From positions 1-64,000 of the forward strand of contig CAJQPP010000054.1 in NCBI GenBank assembly GCA_905480235.1: DNA of 64,000 nucleotides, written 5' to 3'. Both the position numbers and the translations under genes were made by a program. Position 1 is the stretch's first letter. Every line of letters starts with the position of its first letter. Shown piece by piece: positions 35,091-44,335 of this stretch. Below the pieces are notes generated by a model. It saw only the letters and a list, made by a program, of their open reading frames with translations, made no database searches and was not told the DNA's origin. This stretch comes from an uncultured Pirellulaceae bacterium (GTDB lineage: Bacteria; Planctomycetota; Planctomycetia; Pirellulales; Pirellulaceae).

Positions 35091-36470
35091 TCAGCAGGTC
35101 GAAAAGTAATTTTTTACCGCGGCGTTTAGGGATTCTTCATTGACCACACGAGCCTGCTCGTGGAATTCCGCATACTCCCCGATTTGTGATAGTAAGTCAT
35201 CAACGTGGCAAAATCGCATCGGCCGATTCTGCGTTTGGTAATGATGCTCAATCAGATAATCCAGCCACCGGGGCTCACACTCCACATTGTGAGCCTGTGT
35301 TTGTCGCTGCCACAACTCTCGGAATTGAAGCTCGGTGGGATCCGGGATTTGAACTTTATAGGGAATCCTTCTCAGAAAAGCTTCATCACAAAGCTCTGAT
35401 GGAAGCAAATTGGTTGAAAACACAATCAGCTGATCGAAGGGAACAATTAACTGCCGACCGGAGGGCATATTCAAATGATCTTGCCCACACTCTAGCGGCA
35501 CGATCCAGCGATTTAACAAATCAACCGTGCTGATTCGCTGCCTCCCAAAATCATCAATGATCAAGCAACCACAGTTACTTTTCATATGGATCGGCGATTC
35601 CAAAATACCTGTCACCGGATTCAAATTAATCTCCAGGTGGTTGAGTGCCAATTCGCCACCCACATTCACCACCGGGCGTTTGATGCGAATCCACCTTTCA
35701 TCAATTTCTTGTTCCTTAAAAATACTATCCGAGTTCGGTAGAGGGGTCTCTTCGTGCAAACTCGGATCGTACAACCGAATAATTTCGCCACCCACCGCCA
35801 GGGTTCTGGGAATCCAGATTGACTCAGCAATCGATCGGATCAGACGTTTGGCAATCGTGGTTTTTCCATTCCCAGGGTTACCGAACAAAAACATACTTTT
35901 GGCCGAACGCGTCGCCTGTCCCACTTGAGATATGACTTCCGGACTGACGACCAAGTCTTCAAGCGCTGTTGTTATTTTTTGGAGATCCGGTTTGATATCT
36001 TTTACTGACTGTCTTTTGACCGACATGACATATTCGGGGATGCTAACCGGAGCCGCTCCAAAATAGGTGCAGTGTTCCATATAATTACGAGCCTGCTCGA
36101 CCCCTTTGGGGGTCAACTCATAACGGTAATCTCCGCCTACCCCGACACCTTGGTAAGTCACCATAAGTTGATTTTTCAGACCGAAAAGGATGCGCTCGAT
36201 GATGTCGAACGGCAATTTAGCCTGAGCCGCAATCGCCCGCCCCGGATTTATCCCCCGCACATAGAGAAACTTGATGATCAGTGCGCCAACGACGTTTTCG
36301 TTGAGATGGGCGGCTTCCAACGTGGCAGGTCGGTGTGGCATAAATCGATCAACCACTTGCTCGATCCCCTCAGAATCCGCCCTCGGCGGCCCACCATGCC
36401 ACGGTCCGACCACCAGTTCTGAACCCTCTGAAAAGGCAGAAAAATCACCGTCGGTCTTTTGATCGCTCAT
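35091..36470 (-). CDS. AAA ATPase with N-terminal winged-helix-like region
   Basis: 459 aa with the SD GAGGAACG. Residues about 50-150 look like a winged-helix domain (LNENVVGALIIKFLYVRGINPGRAIAAQAKLP.. FGLKNQLMVTYQGVG.. YRYELTPKGVEQARNYM). The ATPase follows: SMFLFGNPGNGKTTIAKRLI (Walker A, about 198), CGCLIIDDFGRQRIS (Walker B), VFSTNLLPSELCDEAFLRRI (sensor 1 and Arg finger region), and the C-terminal lid. I associate this layout with planctomycete genomes, but know of no assigned function. It may be a chaperone-like or regulatory ATPase. Confidence 0.82.
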   Translation of the reverse strand: MSDQKTDGDFSAFSEGSELVVGPWHGGPPRADSEGIEQVVDRFMPHRPATLEAAHLNENVVGALIIKFLYVRGINPGRAIAAQAKLPFDIIERILFGLKNQLMVTYQGVGVGGDYRYELTPKGVEQARNYMEHCTYFGAAPVSIPEYVMSVKRQSVKDIKPDLQKITTALEDLVVSPEVISQVGQATRSAKSMFLFGNPGNGKTTIAKRLIRSIAESIWIPRTLAVGGEIIRLYDPSLHEETPLPNSDSIFKEQEIDERWIRIKRPVVNVGGELALNHLEINLNPVTGILESPIHMKSNCGCLIIDDFGRQRISTVDLLNRWIVPLECGQDHLNMPSGRQLIVPFDQLIVFSTNLLPSELCDEAFLRRIPYKVQIPDPTELQFRELWQRQTQAHNVECEPRWLDYLIEHHYQTQNRPMRFCHVDDLLSQIGEYAEFHEQARVVNEESLNAAVKNYFSTC

Positions 36471-36833
36471 CGTTCCTCACATCCCTGTTTGAGAATTTAC
36501 AGCGTAGCCGCGTCCCAATTCATCCCTCGGCAACCCGTTGCTTATCTAGCAAACCTGTCTCGGTTCCTCAGGTTCCCCAACGCGAGTTTTCCAGCGGCAG
36601 GCGACTTCCTTTGCTCATTTTATCGACGCTCTGACGAGAATTCGAAAGACCGAGTTCTTGGAAAGTTTTGGACAGTTTGATGCGAAAAAACCGCTTGATC
36701 AGAACAACCGGACGCTGTTTGCCAAATCGTGATCTACATTTAAGGACTTTACCTGACTTGCGTTAGCAATAGGTCAGGGTATTGAGAACGAAAAGTGATT
36801 GTGACATCAGCAACCAGCCCGACTGGCGATTAA
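36471..36833. other. Intergenic region between divergent genes
   Basis: 363 bp between the AAA ATPase (minus) and the ABC transporter operon (plus). It must carry both promoters. I saw no consensus promoter, long inverted repeat or credible small gene in it. Confidence 0.5.
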
Positions 36834-37583
36834 ATGATCCATGTGCGGAAACTAGTTAAGTCCTACCCCGACTTGCAGCGGGGGCAGTTTATTGCAGTCG
36901 ATGGGGTCAGTTTTGATGCCATGCCGGGCCAGATTTTTGGTCTTTTGGGACCCAACGGCGCCGGCAAAACAACGGTGCTCCGAATCCTTAGTACCGTCCT
37001 AAAGCCTACTTCCGGTAAAGTTACCATCAACGGATTTGACGTCGTCCAACAGGACGAGCAGGTGCGGCGACAAATCGGATTCGTTTCTACGAATACGGGC
37101 ATTTACGATCGCATGAGCGGCTGGGAACTGGTCGAGTTTTTTGGCCAACTTTACGGTGTTCCCATCGATTTGCTGCACGATCGCATGGAAACTCTCTTCG
37201 ACCGTTTTCAAATGAATTCGTTTCGGGAGGTACCTTGCTCGCACATGTCGACGGGTATGAAACAGAAAGTTTCCATCGCCCGCGCCATGATTCATGATCC
37301 ACCGGTACTGGTTTTCGACGAAGCCACTTCCGGTTTAGATATCATGGCGGCGCGAGAAGTATTATCAACCGTGGAGCAGCTCGCACAGCTCGGCAAATGC
37401 GTCATTTTCTCATCCCACATCATGTCCGAAGTCAAGCGCATATGCGATCGACTGGCAATCATGCACGAAGGCAAGATGCTGGCTTACGGTACACCGGATG
37501 AACTGGCGAAAGAGTTCAACGAGGAGGACCTCGAAGAACTTTTCTACGGTCTCTTATCAGCCCGCGTCCAAGCGACGAGTTAA
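36834..37583 (+). CDS. ABC transporter ATP-binding protein, NatA-like
   Basis: 249 aa. Walker A is GLLGPNGAGKTTVLRIL (about residues 36-52), the Q-loop region is GFVSTNTGIYDRMSG, the signature motif is SHMSTGMKQKVSIARAMIH (modified C-loop), Walker B is VLVFDEATSGLDI, and the H-loop is VIFSSHIM. This pattern matches Na+-exporter NatA/CcmA-type ATPases. It is followed after 1 bp by an ABC-2 permease, so the two form one transporter. Substrate unproven (Na+ or drug export in relatives). Confidence 0.93.
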   Translation: MIHVRKLVKSYPDLQRGQFIAVDGVSFDAMPGQIFGLLGPNGAGKTTVLRILSTVLKPTSGKVTINGFDVVQQDEQVRRQIGFVSTNTGIYDRMSGWELVEFFGQLYGVPIDLLHDRMETLFDRFQMNSFREVPCSHMSTGMKQKVSIARAMIHDPPVLVFDEATSGLDIMAAREVLSTVEQLAQLGKCVIFSSHIMSEVKRICDRLAIMHEGKMLAYGTPDELAKEFNEEDLEELFYGLLSARVQATS

Positions 37584-37584
37584 T

Positions 37585-39780
37585 ATGAATTGGAAAAACA
37601 CCAGATTAATTTTTCGCCGCGAGTTGAACGACCAGTGGCGTGACCGGCGCACGATTTTCACAATTCTTGTGATGCCTTTGGTTTTATACCCTCTCATGGG
37701 GATGGCGCTGCTGCAAACCGCGCAGTTCATGCATCAAGCACCGCCACGCGTGCTCGTACTGGGCAGCGAACTGCTGGAGAACAATCCCAACTTACTAACT
37801 CGCGACGGATTTCATCCCGATTTGCAAGCGAGTAATAACGGAAGCCCAATCGTCCTTGTCTGGGACGACACCCTCAACGAACCCATGCGGAGCCAATTGA
37901 CGAAAGCGATACACGCTTTTCAAATTGATCCGACCCAAAAGCCAGATATTCGGAATCTATTAAAAAACATCAATGTCGACCTCGTGATGAGTGTCAAAGA
38001 CTACCCGGGCAATTCGGGTGGACCCGAACTACAGATCTTTGCCAATTCAACAAGTGATCAATCTGCTCTCGCGGTTACGCAGGTCACTCAAATCGTGGCC
38101 CGCTGGAAAGCACAGTTGCTGAAACAAAGATTAAATGAGTTGGAGATTTCTCGTGAAAGCATCTCATCCCTGGATGTTGCAACGGTGGACGTAGCGTCCA
38201 AAGTGCGACGAAAGGCAGCCATTTGGGCCAAACTTTTGCCATTCATTGTGCTAGTTTGGGCACTTACGGGAGCGTTTTACCCAGCCATCGATGTATGCGC
38301 GGGAGAAAAGGAACGCGGTACGCTGGAGACATTGTTAAGCAGTCCAGCTCGACGCACTGAAATCGTCACCGGCAAGTTGTTAACGGTGGCAAGCTTTAGC
38401 TTCGCAACCGCTATGCTAAATCTCTTCAGCATGACCGTGACCGGGCTCTTGGTGATCAGTCAATTGGGTGACCAAGGTACCATGCCGATGAATCTGGGAT
38501 TGCCACCGATTACGTCACTCCCATGGTTGGTCATTGGTCTCATTCCCATCGTTGCCCTTTTTAGCTCGCTGGCATTAGCGCTCGCCTCATTTGCAAAGAG
38601 CTCGAAAGAGGGACAGTATTATCTGGTACCGCTGCTCATGTCGCTGGTTCCCCTGATGATGCTTTCGATGTTACCGTCTGCCAAACTGGACTTAGGCACG
38701 AGCTTGATTCCCGTGACCGGAATGTTGTTACTGATTAAAAATTTGATGTTGGGCGACTTTCAATTGGCCGCTCAATTCGCCGGACCGGTCATCGCGGTCA
38801 CACTCGTATGCTGTTGGCTGTCCACGAAATGGGCAGTCCACCAATTCAACAACGAATCAGTACTGTTCCGTTCTGGTGAGAAATTCGGAGTCGGTGTCTG
38901 GTTACGTCACCTGGTTCGCGACCGTGGACCGATGCCCAGTTTTGGCGAAGCCATCCTCTGCGGTGTGATTATCCTGATGATCAAGTTTTTTGTTGGCCTG
39001 TCGGTACAACTCGATTTGAGCTTCAGTGGATTTGCAAAACAAGTTGTGATTTCTCAAGTTGCAACCATCGCGTTACCTGCGATTTTGATGGCCTTATTTC
39101 TCACACGGGGCCCTCGGGAAACACTCAAACTGAATCGCCCGCGAATGTCCTACATTGCCACCGCGGTGCTCATTGCGATTTTTCTGCACCCAGGATTTAT
39201 TGCGATCAGTAAAGTCGTCATGTTTTTATATCCTGCGTCTCAGGGACTTGACCAAATCCAACATGCGGTGGCGGCCATTCTTGCAGATGCTCCGAGTACT
39301 CTGGCGCTTATCGCCGTGCTCGCTTTTGTGCCCGCAGTTTGCGAAGAAGTTGCTTTTCGCGGGTTTATCCTCAGTGGACTGCAAACGCTTAAAAACCAAT
39401 GGACTGCAATCATTATCAGTGCGGCGCTGTTCGGAATTGCCCACGGCATCTTACAACAGTCGATCATGGCTTCGTTGGTCGGAATTGTACTGGGAATCAT
39501 CTCGGTCCAGACGCGAAGCCTATTCCCGTGCATCGCCTATCATGCCATGCATAACGCGTTACCCATCTTGATGGGTATCTTTCCCACTCACTCGCTGGAA
39601 ACCTCGTACATGGGATACGTTCTAAAGACGGGGGTCGAAGGGGGAACCGAATACACCTTGCTCGCGACCATCGCGATGCCATTGGTGGGGATTGGGTTGC
39701 TGGTTTGGTTGTGGAAATTCACCGGTCGCCACGAAGAAGATCTCGTTTATCAAAATTTTGGCAAACCCGTGACGGCCTGA
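37585..39780 (+). CDS. ABC-2 permease fused to CPBP intramembrane metalloprotease
   Basis: 731 aa from ATG 37585, 1 bp after the ATPase stop. The first about 470 residues are a NatB-like ABC-2 permease: an N-terminal helix (TIFTILVMPLVLYPLMGMAL), a large external domain, GAFYPAIDVCAGEKERGTLETLLSSPARRTEIVTGKLL, and several helices. The C-terminal about 250 residues form a CPBP (CAAX protease/bacteriocin-processing) domain with complete motifs: E587-E588-VAF-R592, F616-GIA-H620 and H653-AMH-N657. Planctomycetes have this fusion; its role is unknown. The protease could process a transported or membrane substrate. Confidence 0.92.
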   Translation: MNWKNTRLIFRRELNDQWRDRRTIFTILVMPLVLYPLMGMALLQTAQFMHQAPPRVLVLGSELLENNPNLLTRDGFHPDLQASNNGSPIVLVWDDTLNEPMRSQLTKAIHAFQIDPTQKPDIRNLLKNINVDLVMSVKDYPGNSGGPELQIFANSTSDQSALAVTQVTQIVARWKAQLLKQRLNELEISRESISSLDVATVDVASKVRRKAAIWAKLLPFIVLVWALTGAFYPAIDVCAGEKERGTLETLLSSPARRTEIVTGKLLTVASFSFATAMLNLFSMTVTGLLVISQLGDQGTMPMNLGLPPITSLPWLVIGLIPIVALFSSLALALASFAKSSKEGQYYLVPLLMSLVPLMMLSMLPSAKLDLGTSLIPVTGMLLLIKNLMLGDFQLAAQFAGPVIAVTLVCCWLSTKWAVHQFNNESVLFRSGEKFGVGVWLRHLVRDRGPMPSFGEAILCGVIILMIKFFVGLSVQLDLSFSGFAKQVVISQVATIALPAILMALFLTRGPRETLKLNRPRMSYIATAVLIAIFLHPGFIAISKVVMFLYPASQGLDQIQHAVAAILADAPSTLALIAVLAFVPAVCEEVAFRGFILSGLQTLKNQWTAIIISAALFGIAHGILQQSIMASLVGIVLGIISVQTRSLFPCIAYHAMHNALPILMGIFPTHSLETSYMGYVLKTGVEGGTEYTLLATIAMPLVGIGLLVWLWKFTGRHEEDLVYQNFGKPVTA

Positions 39781-39875
39781 CCGACAATCGCAAGGACCTC
39801 AACGCAGGCCCTCCATAAGTTGGTTTCCTTTTTGCGATGACGATAGATTTCGATCCGTTTTCTCCGGAGATAACA

Positions 39876-41042
39876 ATGACGAATAGCTATTCGTGGGGCG
39901 CAAAGTGGATCATCCCCATCGACCAACCTCCCATTGAAAACGGTTGCTTGACCGTTGTCGATGGCGTGATTGCTTCCTTGGAACCCAACCGTCAAAGCGA
40001 TGCGACGGAAGACTTAGGTGAAGTCGCTTTAATTCCACTTTTTGTGAATGCCCACACCCACCTGGAGTTCAGTGGTTTGAGCGAGCCCTTGGGTGAACCG
40101 GGCATGCTTATCACTGACTGGATTCTACAGGTGATTAAGTACCGATCCGAGCAAACGGCGGAACAAAAAAACGCTGCCGTTGCCGACGGGTTAAAGGAAT
40201 CGCTAGTCTGCGGGACGACCGGCATCGGCGAAATAGCCACCCACGCCTGGTTTCAGGAATTGGCGTTGACGGACGATATCTTGGTACGATGTTTCGTCGA
40301 ACGATTGGGCAGCTCAGAGATCGCATCCGCACAGATTGAGGAGGCCAAAAACTGGCTGGCTAACCATGCGGTTAATGACGTTTGGTACCCTGGAGTTAGC
40401 CCCCATGCACCTTATTCTGTCAGCGACGAGTTATTTCAAGGGTTAATCGACTGGGCGATCGCCGAATCGCTGCCGACCGCCATGCATTTGGCCGAGAGTC
40501 GCGAAGAATTGCAATTCATGGAGACCGGCAAGGGAGCCTTCCGCGACCTTCTGGAAACCTTGAACGTGCCCTTGCCAACATACACCAAACGCCGTCCGTT
40601 GGATTACCTGAAAAAATTATCGCTGGCCCCCAAGCCACTGGTCATCCATGGCAATTACCTGAATGTTGCTGAGTTGGATTTCATCGGTCAGCACCCCCAC
40701 TTCAACGTCGTCTTTTGTCCACGCACCCATGCCTATTTTGAGCATGAGCCGTACCCGCTCAAAGATCTCTTGAGACGCGATATCGACGTCGCCATCGGTA
40801 CCGATTCGCGGGCCTCCAATCCGGACCTAAACATGCTTGCCGAACTGCAAGAGGTGCACCGTCGTTTCCCCGACATTGCCCCTGAAAAAATCCTCGAAAT
40901 GGGAACCTTAGCCGGAGCGAGAGCGTTGCAGTTCGAAAACCAAATGGGCACCCTTACGCCGGGTAAACGCGGCGAGTTTCTGACGATCCCTTTGGAACCG
41001 ACAATGACTCCTTTGGAGTCCATCCTCAACATCGAATTTTAA
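39876..41042 (+). CDS. Amidohydrolase superfamily deaminase-like enzyme
   Basis: 388 aa from ATG 39876 with GGAG 8 bp upstream; ATG 39837 has no SD. Metal motifs of the cyclic deaminase branch: VNAHTHLEFSG (HxH), VSPHAPYSVSDELF, AMHLAESREE (third His), VIHGNYLN (fourth His), and AIGTDSRASNPDLNMLAEL (Asp). Members convert adenosine-type, guanine or triazine amines to keto compounds. In planctomycetes, one candidate is aminodeoxyfutalosine deaminase of menaquinone synthesis, but no mqn genes are here to support it. Cytoplasmic. Confidence 0.88.
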   Translation: MTNSYSWGAKWIIPIDQPPIENGCLTVVDGVIASLEPNRQSDATEDLGEVALIPLFVNAHTHLEFSGLSEPLGEPGMLITDWILQVIKYRSEQTAEQKNAAVADGLKESLVCGTTGIGEIATHAWFQELALTDDILVRCFVERLGSSEIASAQIEEAKNWLANHAVNDVWYPGVSPHAPYSVSDELFQGLIDWAIAESLPTAMHLAESREELQFMETGKGAFRDLLETLNVPLPTYTKRRPLDYLKKLSLAPKPLVIHGNYLNVAELDFIGQHPHFNVVFCPRTHAYFEHEPYPLKDLLRRDIDVAIGTDSRASNPDLNMLAELQEVHRRFPDIAPEKILEMGTLAGARALQFENQMGTLTPGKRGEFLTIPLEPTMTPLESILNIEF

Positions 41043-41112
41043 GTTTCCATCCACCGGCGATAGTGCCTTTTTTTCATACCATCTTGCGTCGCATTTCATT
41101 CCTGTAAAGAGC

Positions 41113-42306
41113 ATGCAGAAACCAACTATTAAATCGCACACCTCAAAGGATCCAGTTTACGAGCTGACGATTTTGATGCCTTGTTTGGACGAGGCTGAGA
41201 CCTTAGAGGTTTGCATTGGCAAAGCCCGTCAATCCCTCACGGACTTGGGCATCGATGGAGAGGTCTTAATTTCCGATAATGGCAGCACCGATGGTTCTCA
41301 AGAAATCGCAGCGCGGTGCGGCGCACGAGTCGTGAACGCGCCGACTCCCGGTTATGGCGGCGCCTTGCAAGCAGGAATTGCGGCGGCCAACAGTAAATAC
41401 ATCATCATGGGTGATGCCGATGACAGCTACGATTTCAGCATGCTGGAGCCCTTCGTCGAAAAATTGAGAGAGGGTAATGACCTGGTCATGGGAAACCGTT
41501 TTTTGGGGGGCGTTAAACCGGGCGCCATGCCTCCCCTACATCGTTTCCTGGGCAATCCTGTGCTGAGTTTTTTAGGTCGACTTTTCTTCCGCAGCGGAAT
41601 TCGTGATTTCCACTGCGGTTTACGAGGATTCACCAAACAGGCAGCCCTGCGCATGGAATTGCAGACGTCGGGCATGGAATTCGCCAGTGAGATGGTCGTC
41701 AAGGCAACCTTGATGGGTATGAAAATTGTAGAAGTTCCGACGACCCTTTCCCCAGACGGAAGAACGCGTGCGCCCCACTTGCGGAGCTGGCGTGACGGCT
41801 GGCGGCATCTACGTTTTCTGTTGATGTACAGCCCCCGATGGCTCTTTCTTTATCCCGGATTCCTTTTGATGGCGATGGGTTTATTGCTGGTGCTCCTTTT
41901 ATCTACGAGCCCCTTCTCAATGGGTGCCGTTGTTCTCGATATCCACACTATGGTCTATTCATCCGTCATGGTTTTAACGGGCTTTCAGGCCATTTTATTT
42001 GCGGTTTACACCAACCATTATGCGGTCAACGAGGGGCTGGTCCCGGGTGATCCGATGATGAAGCAACTGGGTCGCTGGTTGAAACTTGAGACTGGATTAG
42101 TCATTGGCTGTTTTTTACTTTTATGCGGGTTCGCGGCTACACTCATATCGCTGTACCGCTGGTCCCAGACCGGTTGGGGGGATTTGGATCCGCAGCAAAC
42201 CATGAGGCTGGTGATTCTTTCATCACTTTGTATCGCCATGGGCGCGCAAATTTGCTTCTCCAGTTTCTTTCTATCGATTCTATCGATTCGAAAAATTCAA
42301 GCCTGA
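41113..42306 (+). CDS. Family 2 glycosyltransferase with C-terminal membrane helices
   Basis: 397 aa. GT-A domain: LTILMPCLDEAETLEVCI, VLISDNGSTDGSQEIAARCGARVV, YIIMGDADDSYDFSML (DxD), FHCGLRGFTKQAALRM, and GMEFASEMVVKATLMG. Four membrane segments at the C-terminus (from about 240: FLYPGFLLMAMGLLLVLLLS..). This is the dolichyl-phosphate-glucose synthase-like design, which loads a sugar onto a polyprenyl phosphate. Its 3' end overlaps the convergent GT39-like gene by 10 bp. Confidence 0.91.
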   Translation: MQKPTIKSHTSKDPVYELTILMPCLDEAETLEVCIGKARQSLTDLGIDGEVLISDNGSTDGSQEIAARCGARVVNAPTPGYGGALQAGIAAANSKYIIMGDADDSYDFSMLEPFVEKLREGNDLVMGNRFLGGVKPGAMPPLHRFLGNPVLSFLGRLFFRSGIRDFHCGLRGFTKQAALRMELQTSGMEFASEMVVKATLMGMKIVEVPTTLSPDGRTRAPHLRSWRDGWRHLRFLLMYSPRWLFLYPGFLLMAMGLLLVLLLSTSPFSMGAVVLDIHTMVYSSVMVLTGFQAILFAVYTNHYAVNEGLVPGDPMMKQLGRWLKLETGLVIGCFLLLCGFAATLISLYRWSQTGWGDLDPQQTMRLVILSSLCIAMGAQICFSSFFLSILSIRKIQA

Positions 42307-44324
42307 GCCACAGGTCCTGGCGACCCTTCAGAACTTTCATTCAAGCTGATCAATTGCCGACCCTGTTTTCGCAGCACAAGCCAACTGCCCAAGAAAAAAC
42401 AGAGTCCGCTTAAAGTAAATAGCGTTACCAGAATATTGGGTTGGACATAGCGGTGAGCGCCCCACGCCAACCACACATGAATCAGGCTGTAGAACAGGCT
42501 GCGTCCCAACACGAGACACGCACCCAACATAACCACACATCCCAGATCCTGTAGGCGTTGTCGTGAAATCGGTTTACACAGCCCTCCAACGAAAGCGGCA
42601 GCGCCCAACAGCAATATCGCCAGCCACCGCCAATCCTTGAGGAAAACTTTTATGGTCTCCCGTAAACCGATCTGTGGGGCGTACCGCCTTACGGAAACGA
42701 CCCAAGCTTCCTGAGCTTCCGTTTCGACTGCATTCCCAAATTGGAAGTTGCAATCAAGCAACCGCGCCGCGCGTGGCAATTTCATGAGATTTGAAAATCG
42801 CTCGCCGGAATCTTCGCGAACGAGACGCAAATAAGATGGTTGCCGAATATCGAAATTTTCCATGTCACTCAGCGATAAATTCACCACGGAAAATCCATCC
42901 TTCCGCTTTTTAACAGGCACTTCTGAAATTAACTTCTGGTCTTCTGTCAAAAGGCTCACCCGCGTCACTGTCGTTTCGTCAGTCCGGCATACCATGCTTA
43001 AAAACAGAGACTCACTGAAGCCCGCTCCCGAGCGTCGTAGCAAACCTTGATTAAATATGCCGTCCGCCACCGAGTTTTCCTGGTGCTGTGGCGTCTGTTT
43101 TTCAACAACGGTCGGATTAAATTTTATGGAGCTGCTGTGAAGCAGGCTTTCGCAAAATTCATAGGGTAGATCGGGTAGCCAACTTCCCCACAGCGGCTCA
43201 ACTGGAAAACGCGCATTCCGCCTTTTCAATTGACCCCGATTTTGCGCGTTTCGAATCTGCCTTGCCGCGATACGCATTTGATGGTTGGAATTTCGATCGA
43301 CACCCCCGAAACAATCAATGATATGCCAATTCAACCATGTTCCGACCTCGCCCTGTAATCCTAAATTCTGGTTTGCGCTTTGAAACGCACCACGCGAGGA
43401 ATCCATAAAAAAGTCCCGCCGGTTCTCCATGACCGGACTGTGCTGACAGGCCAACTCAAGACTCTGGCACGGGACAGGAACAAAACGGGTGTAGGTGGTG
43501 GGTTCGATGGAATAGAGCGCATTCATCAAATCCATAAAACCATCTGCCTCAGTGACGCACATCGCGGGAACGCCAAACCGGTAATCGTGGTAGGCCTTCA
43601 CCGCGCGTTCCGCCGACCATGCCATCAGCAACGGCAAGAAAAATAACACCAGCTTCCAGCTTCGCTTGCGCTTAAATATCTCAAAATTGAAATCTCGCCG
43701 CCAACGAACCACAATCAACAGCATTAAAACCGCATAGAAACCCAAGAGGATAGGCATTTCATTGCGCACCAACAGGTAAGCGGCAGTGACGATCCCGGTC
43801 ATCACTGTCATCGCAATGGACCATTCGGAAAAAGGTCGGCAGACGAAGGGGATCGAGGAGATCAACAACAATAATAAAATAATTGTGATCAATGGTTCAG
43901 TCATCAAGACCCACGATTGATATATGAAATAGGGATTCCACAGAATCAATATGGCCATCAACAGACTCAACCAGTCAGATTTTGTCAGACGATAAAAACT
44001 GATGCCGGCCAATGTAGCAGCAAACCCCAAAAGCAAATCGAGGAAAAGCTTGTAAGGAATACCAAACGTCGCAGCAGCACCTGCCAGGATGGGTAAGCCG
44101 GGCCGATGCAACGGAAGAATTGAAAATGGATCGTCAACCGAGTAGTAGCTGTCCGCAATCTGGGCATAAAAAAAAGAATCGTATTCGCCAGACACGACCT
44201 CATCTTGCGCTACCACGTACATACGTGAAATAAGTGCCAAACCGATCAGCAGCCACCACCAAGCCGGAATCGGAAACCGCGTCCTGGCTTCCTCGGAAGT
44301 CGATAAAAAATTCTGCTCTGGCAT
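42297..44324 (-). CDS. Multi-pass membrane protein, glycosyltransferase-39-like
   Basis: 675 aa from ATG 44324; a TTG 33 bp upstream is inside the preceding gene. The N-terminal half has about 8-9 membrane segments and an early acidic loop (VSGEYDSFFYAQIADSY) where GT-C enzymes place catalytic Asp/Glu. A large soluble domain (about residues 270-560) follows, then three more helices near the C-terminus. This is the plan of polyprenyl-phosphate-sugar-using GT-C transferases, suggesting a pairing with the adjacent GT2, whose product would be its donor. Family assignment is by topology. Confidence 0.75.
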   Translation of the reverse strand: MPEQNFLSTSEEARTRFPIPAWWWLLIGLALISRMYVVAQDEVVSGEYDSFFYAQIADSYYSVDDPFSILPLHRPGLPILAGAAATFGIPYKLFLDLLLGFAATLAGISFYRLTKSDWLSLLMAILILWNPYFIYQSWVLMTEPLITIILLLLLISSIPFVCRPFSEWSIAMTVMTGIVTAAYLLVRNEMPILLGFYAVLMLLIVVRWRRDFNFEIFKRKRSWKLVLFFLPLLMAWSAERAVKAYHDYRFGVPAMCVTEADGFMDLMNALYSIEPTTYTRFVPVPCQSLELACQHSPVMENRRDFFMDSSRGAFQSANQNLGLQGEVGTWLNWHIIDCFGGVDRNSNHQMRIAARQIRNAQNRGQLKRRNARFPVEPLWGSWLPDLPYEFCESLLHSSSIKFNPTVVEKQTPQHQENSVADGIFNQGLLRRSGAGFSESLFLSMVCRTDETTVTRVSLLTEDQKLISEVPVKKRKDGFSVVNLSLSDMENFDIRQPSYLRLVREDSGERFSNLMKLPRAARLLDCNFQFGNAVETEAQEAWVVSVRRYAPQIGLRETIKVFLKDWRWLAILLLGAAAFVGGLCKPISRQRLQDLGCVVMLGACLVLGRSLFYSLIHVWLAWGAHRYVQPNILVTLFTLSGLCFFLGSWLVLRKQGRQLISLNESSEGSPGPVAQA

Positions 44325-44335
44325 TACGGTTCTAG

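Noticed and set aside
39876-41042. Naming the amidohydrolase an aminodeoxyfutalosine deaminase
   Set aside because: Motifs fit the broad deaminase branch only, and no menaquinone genes are in the window.
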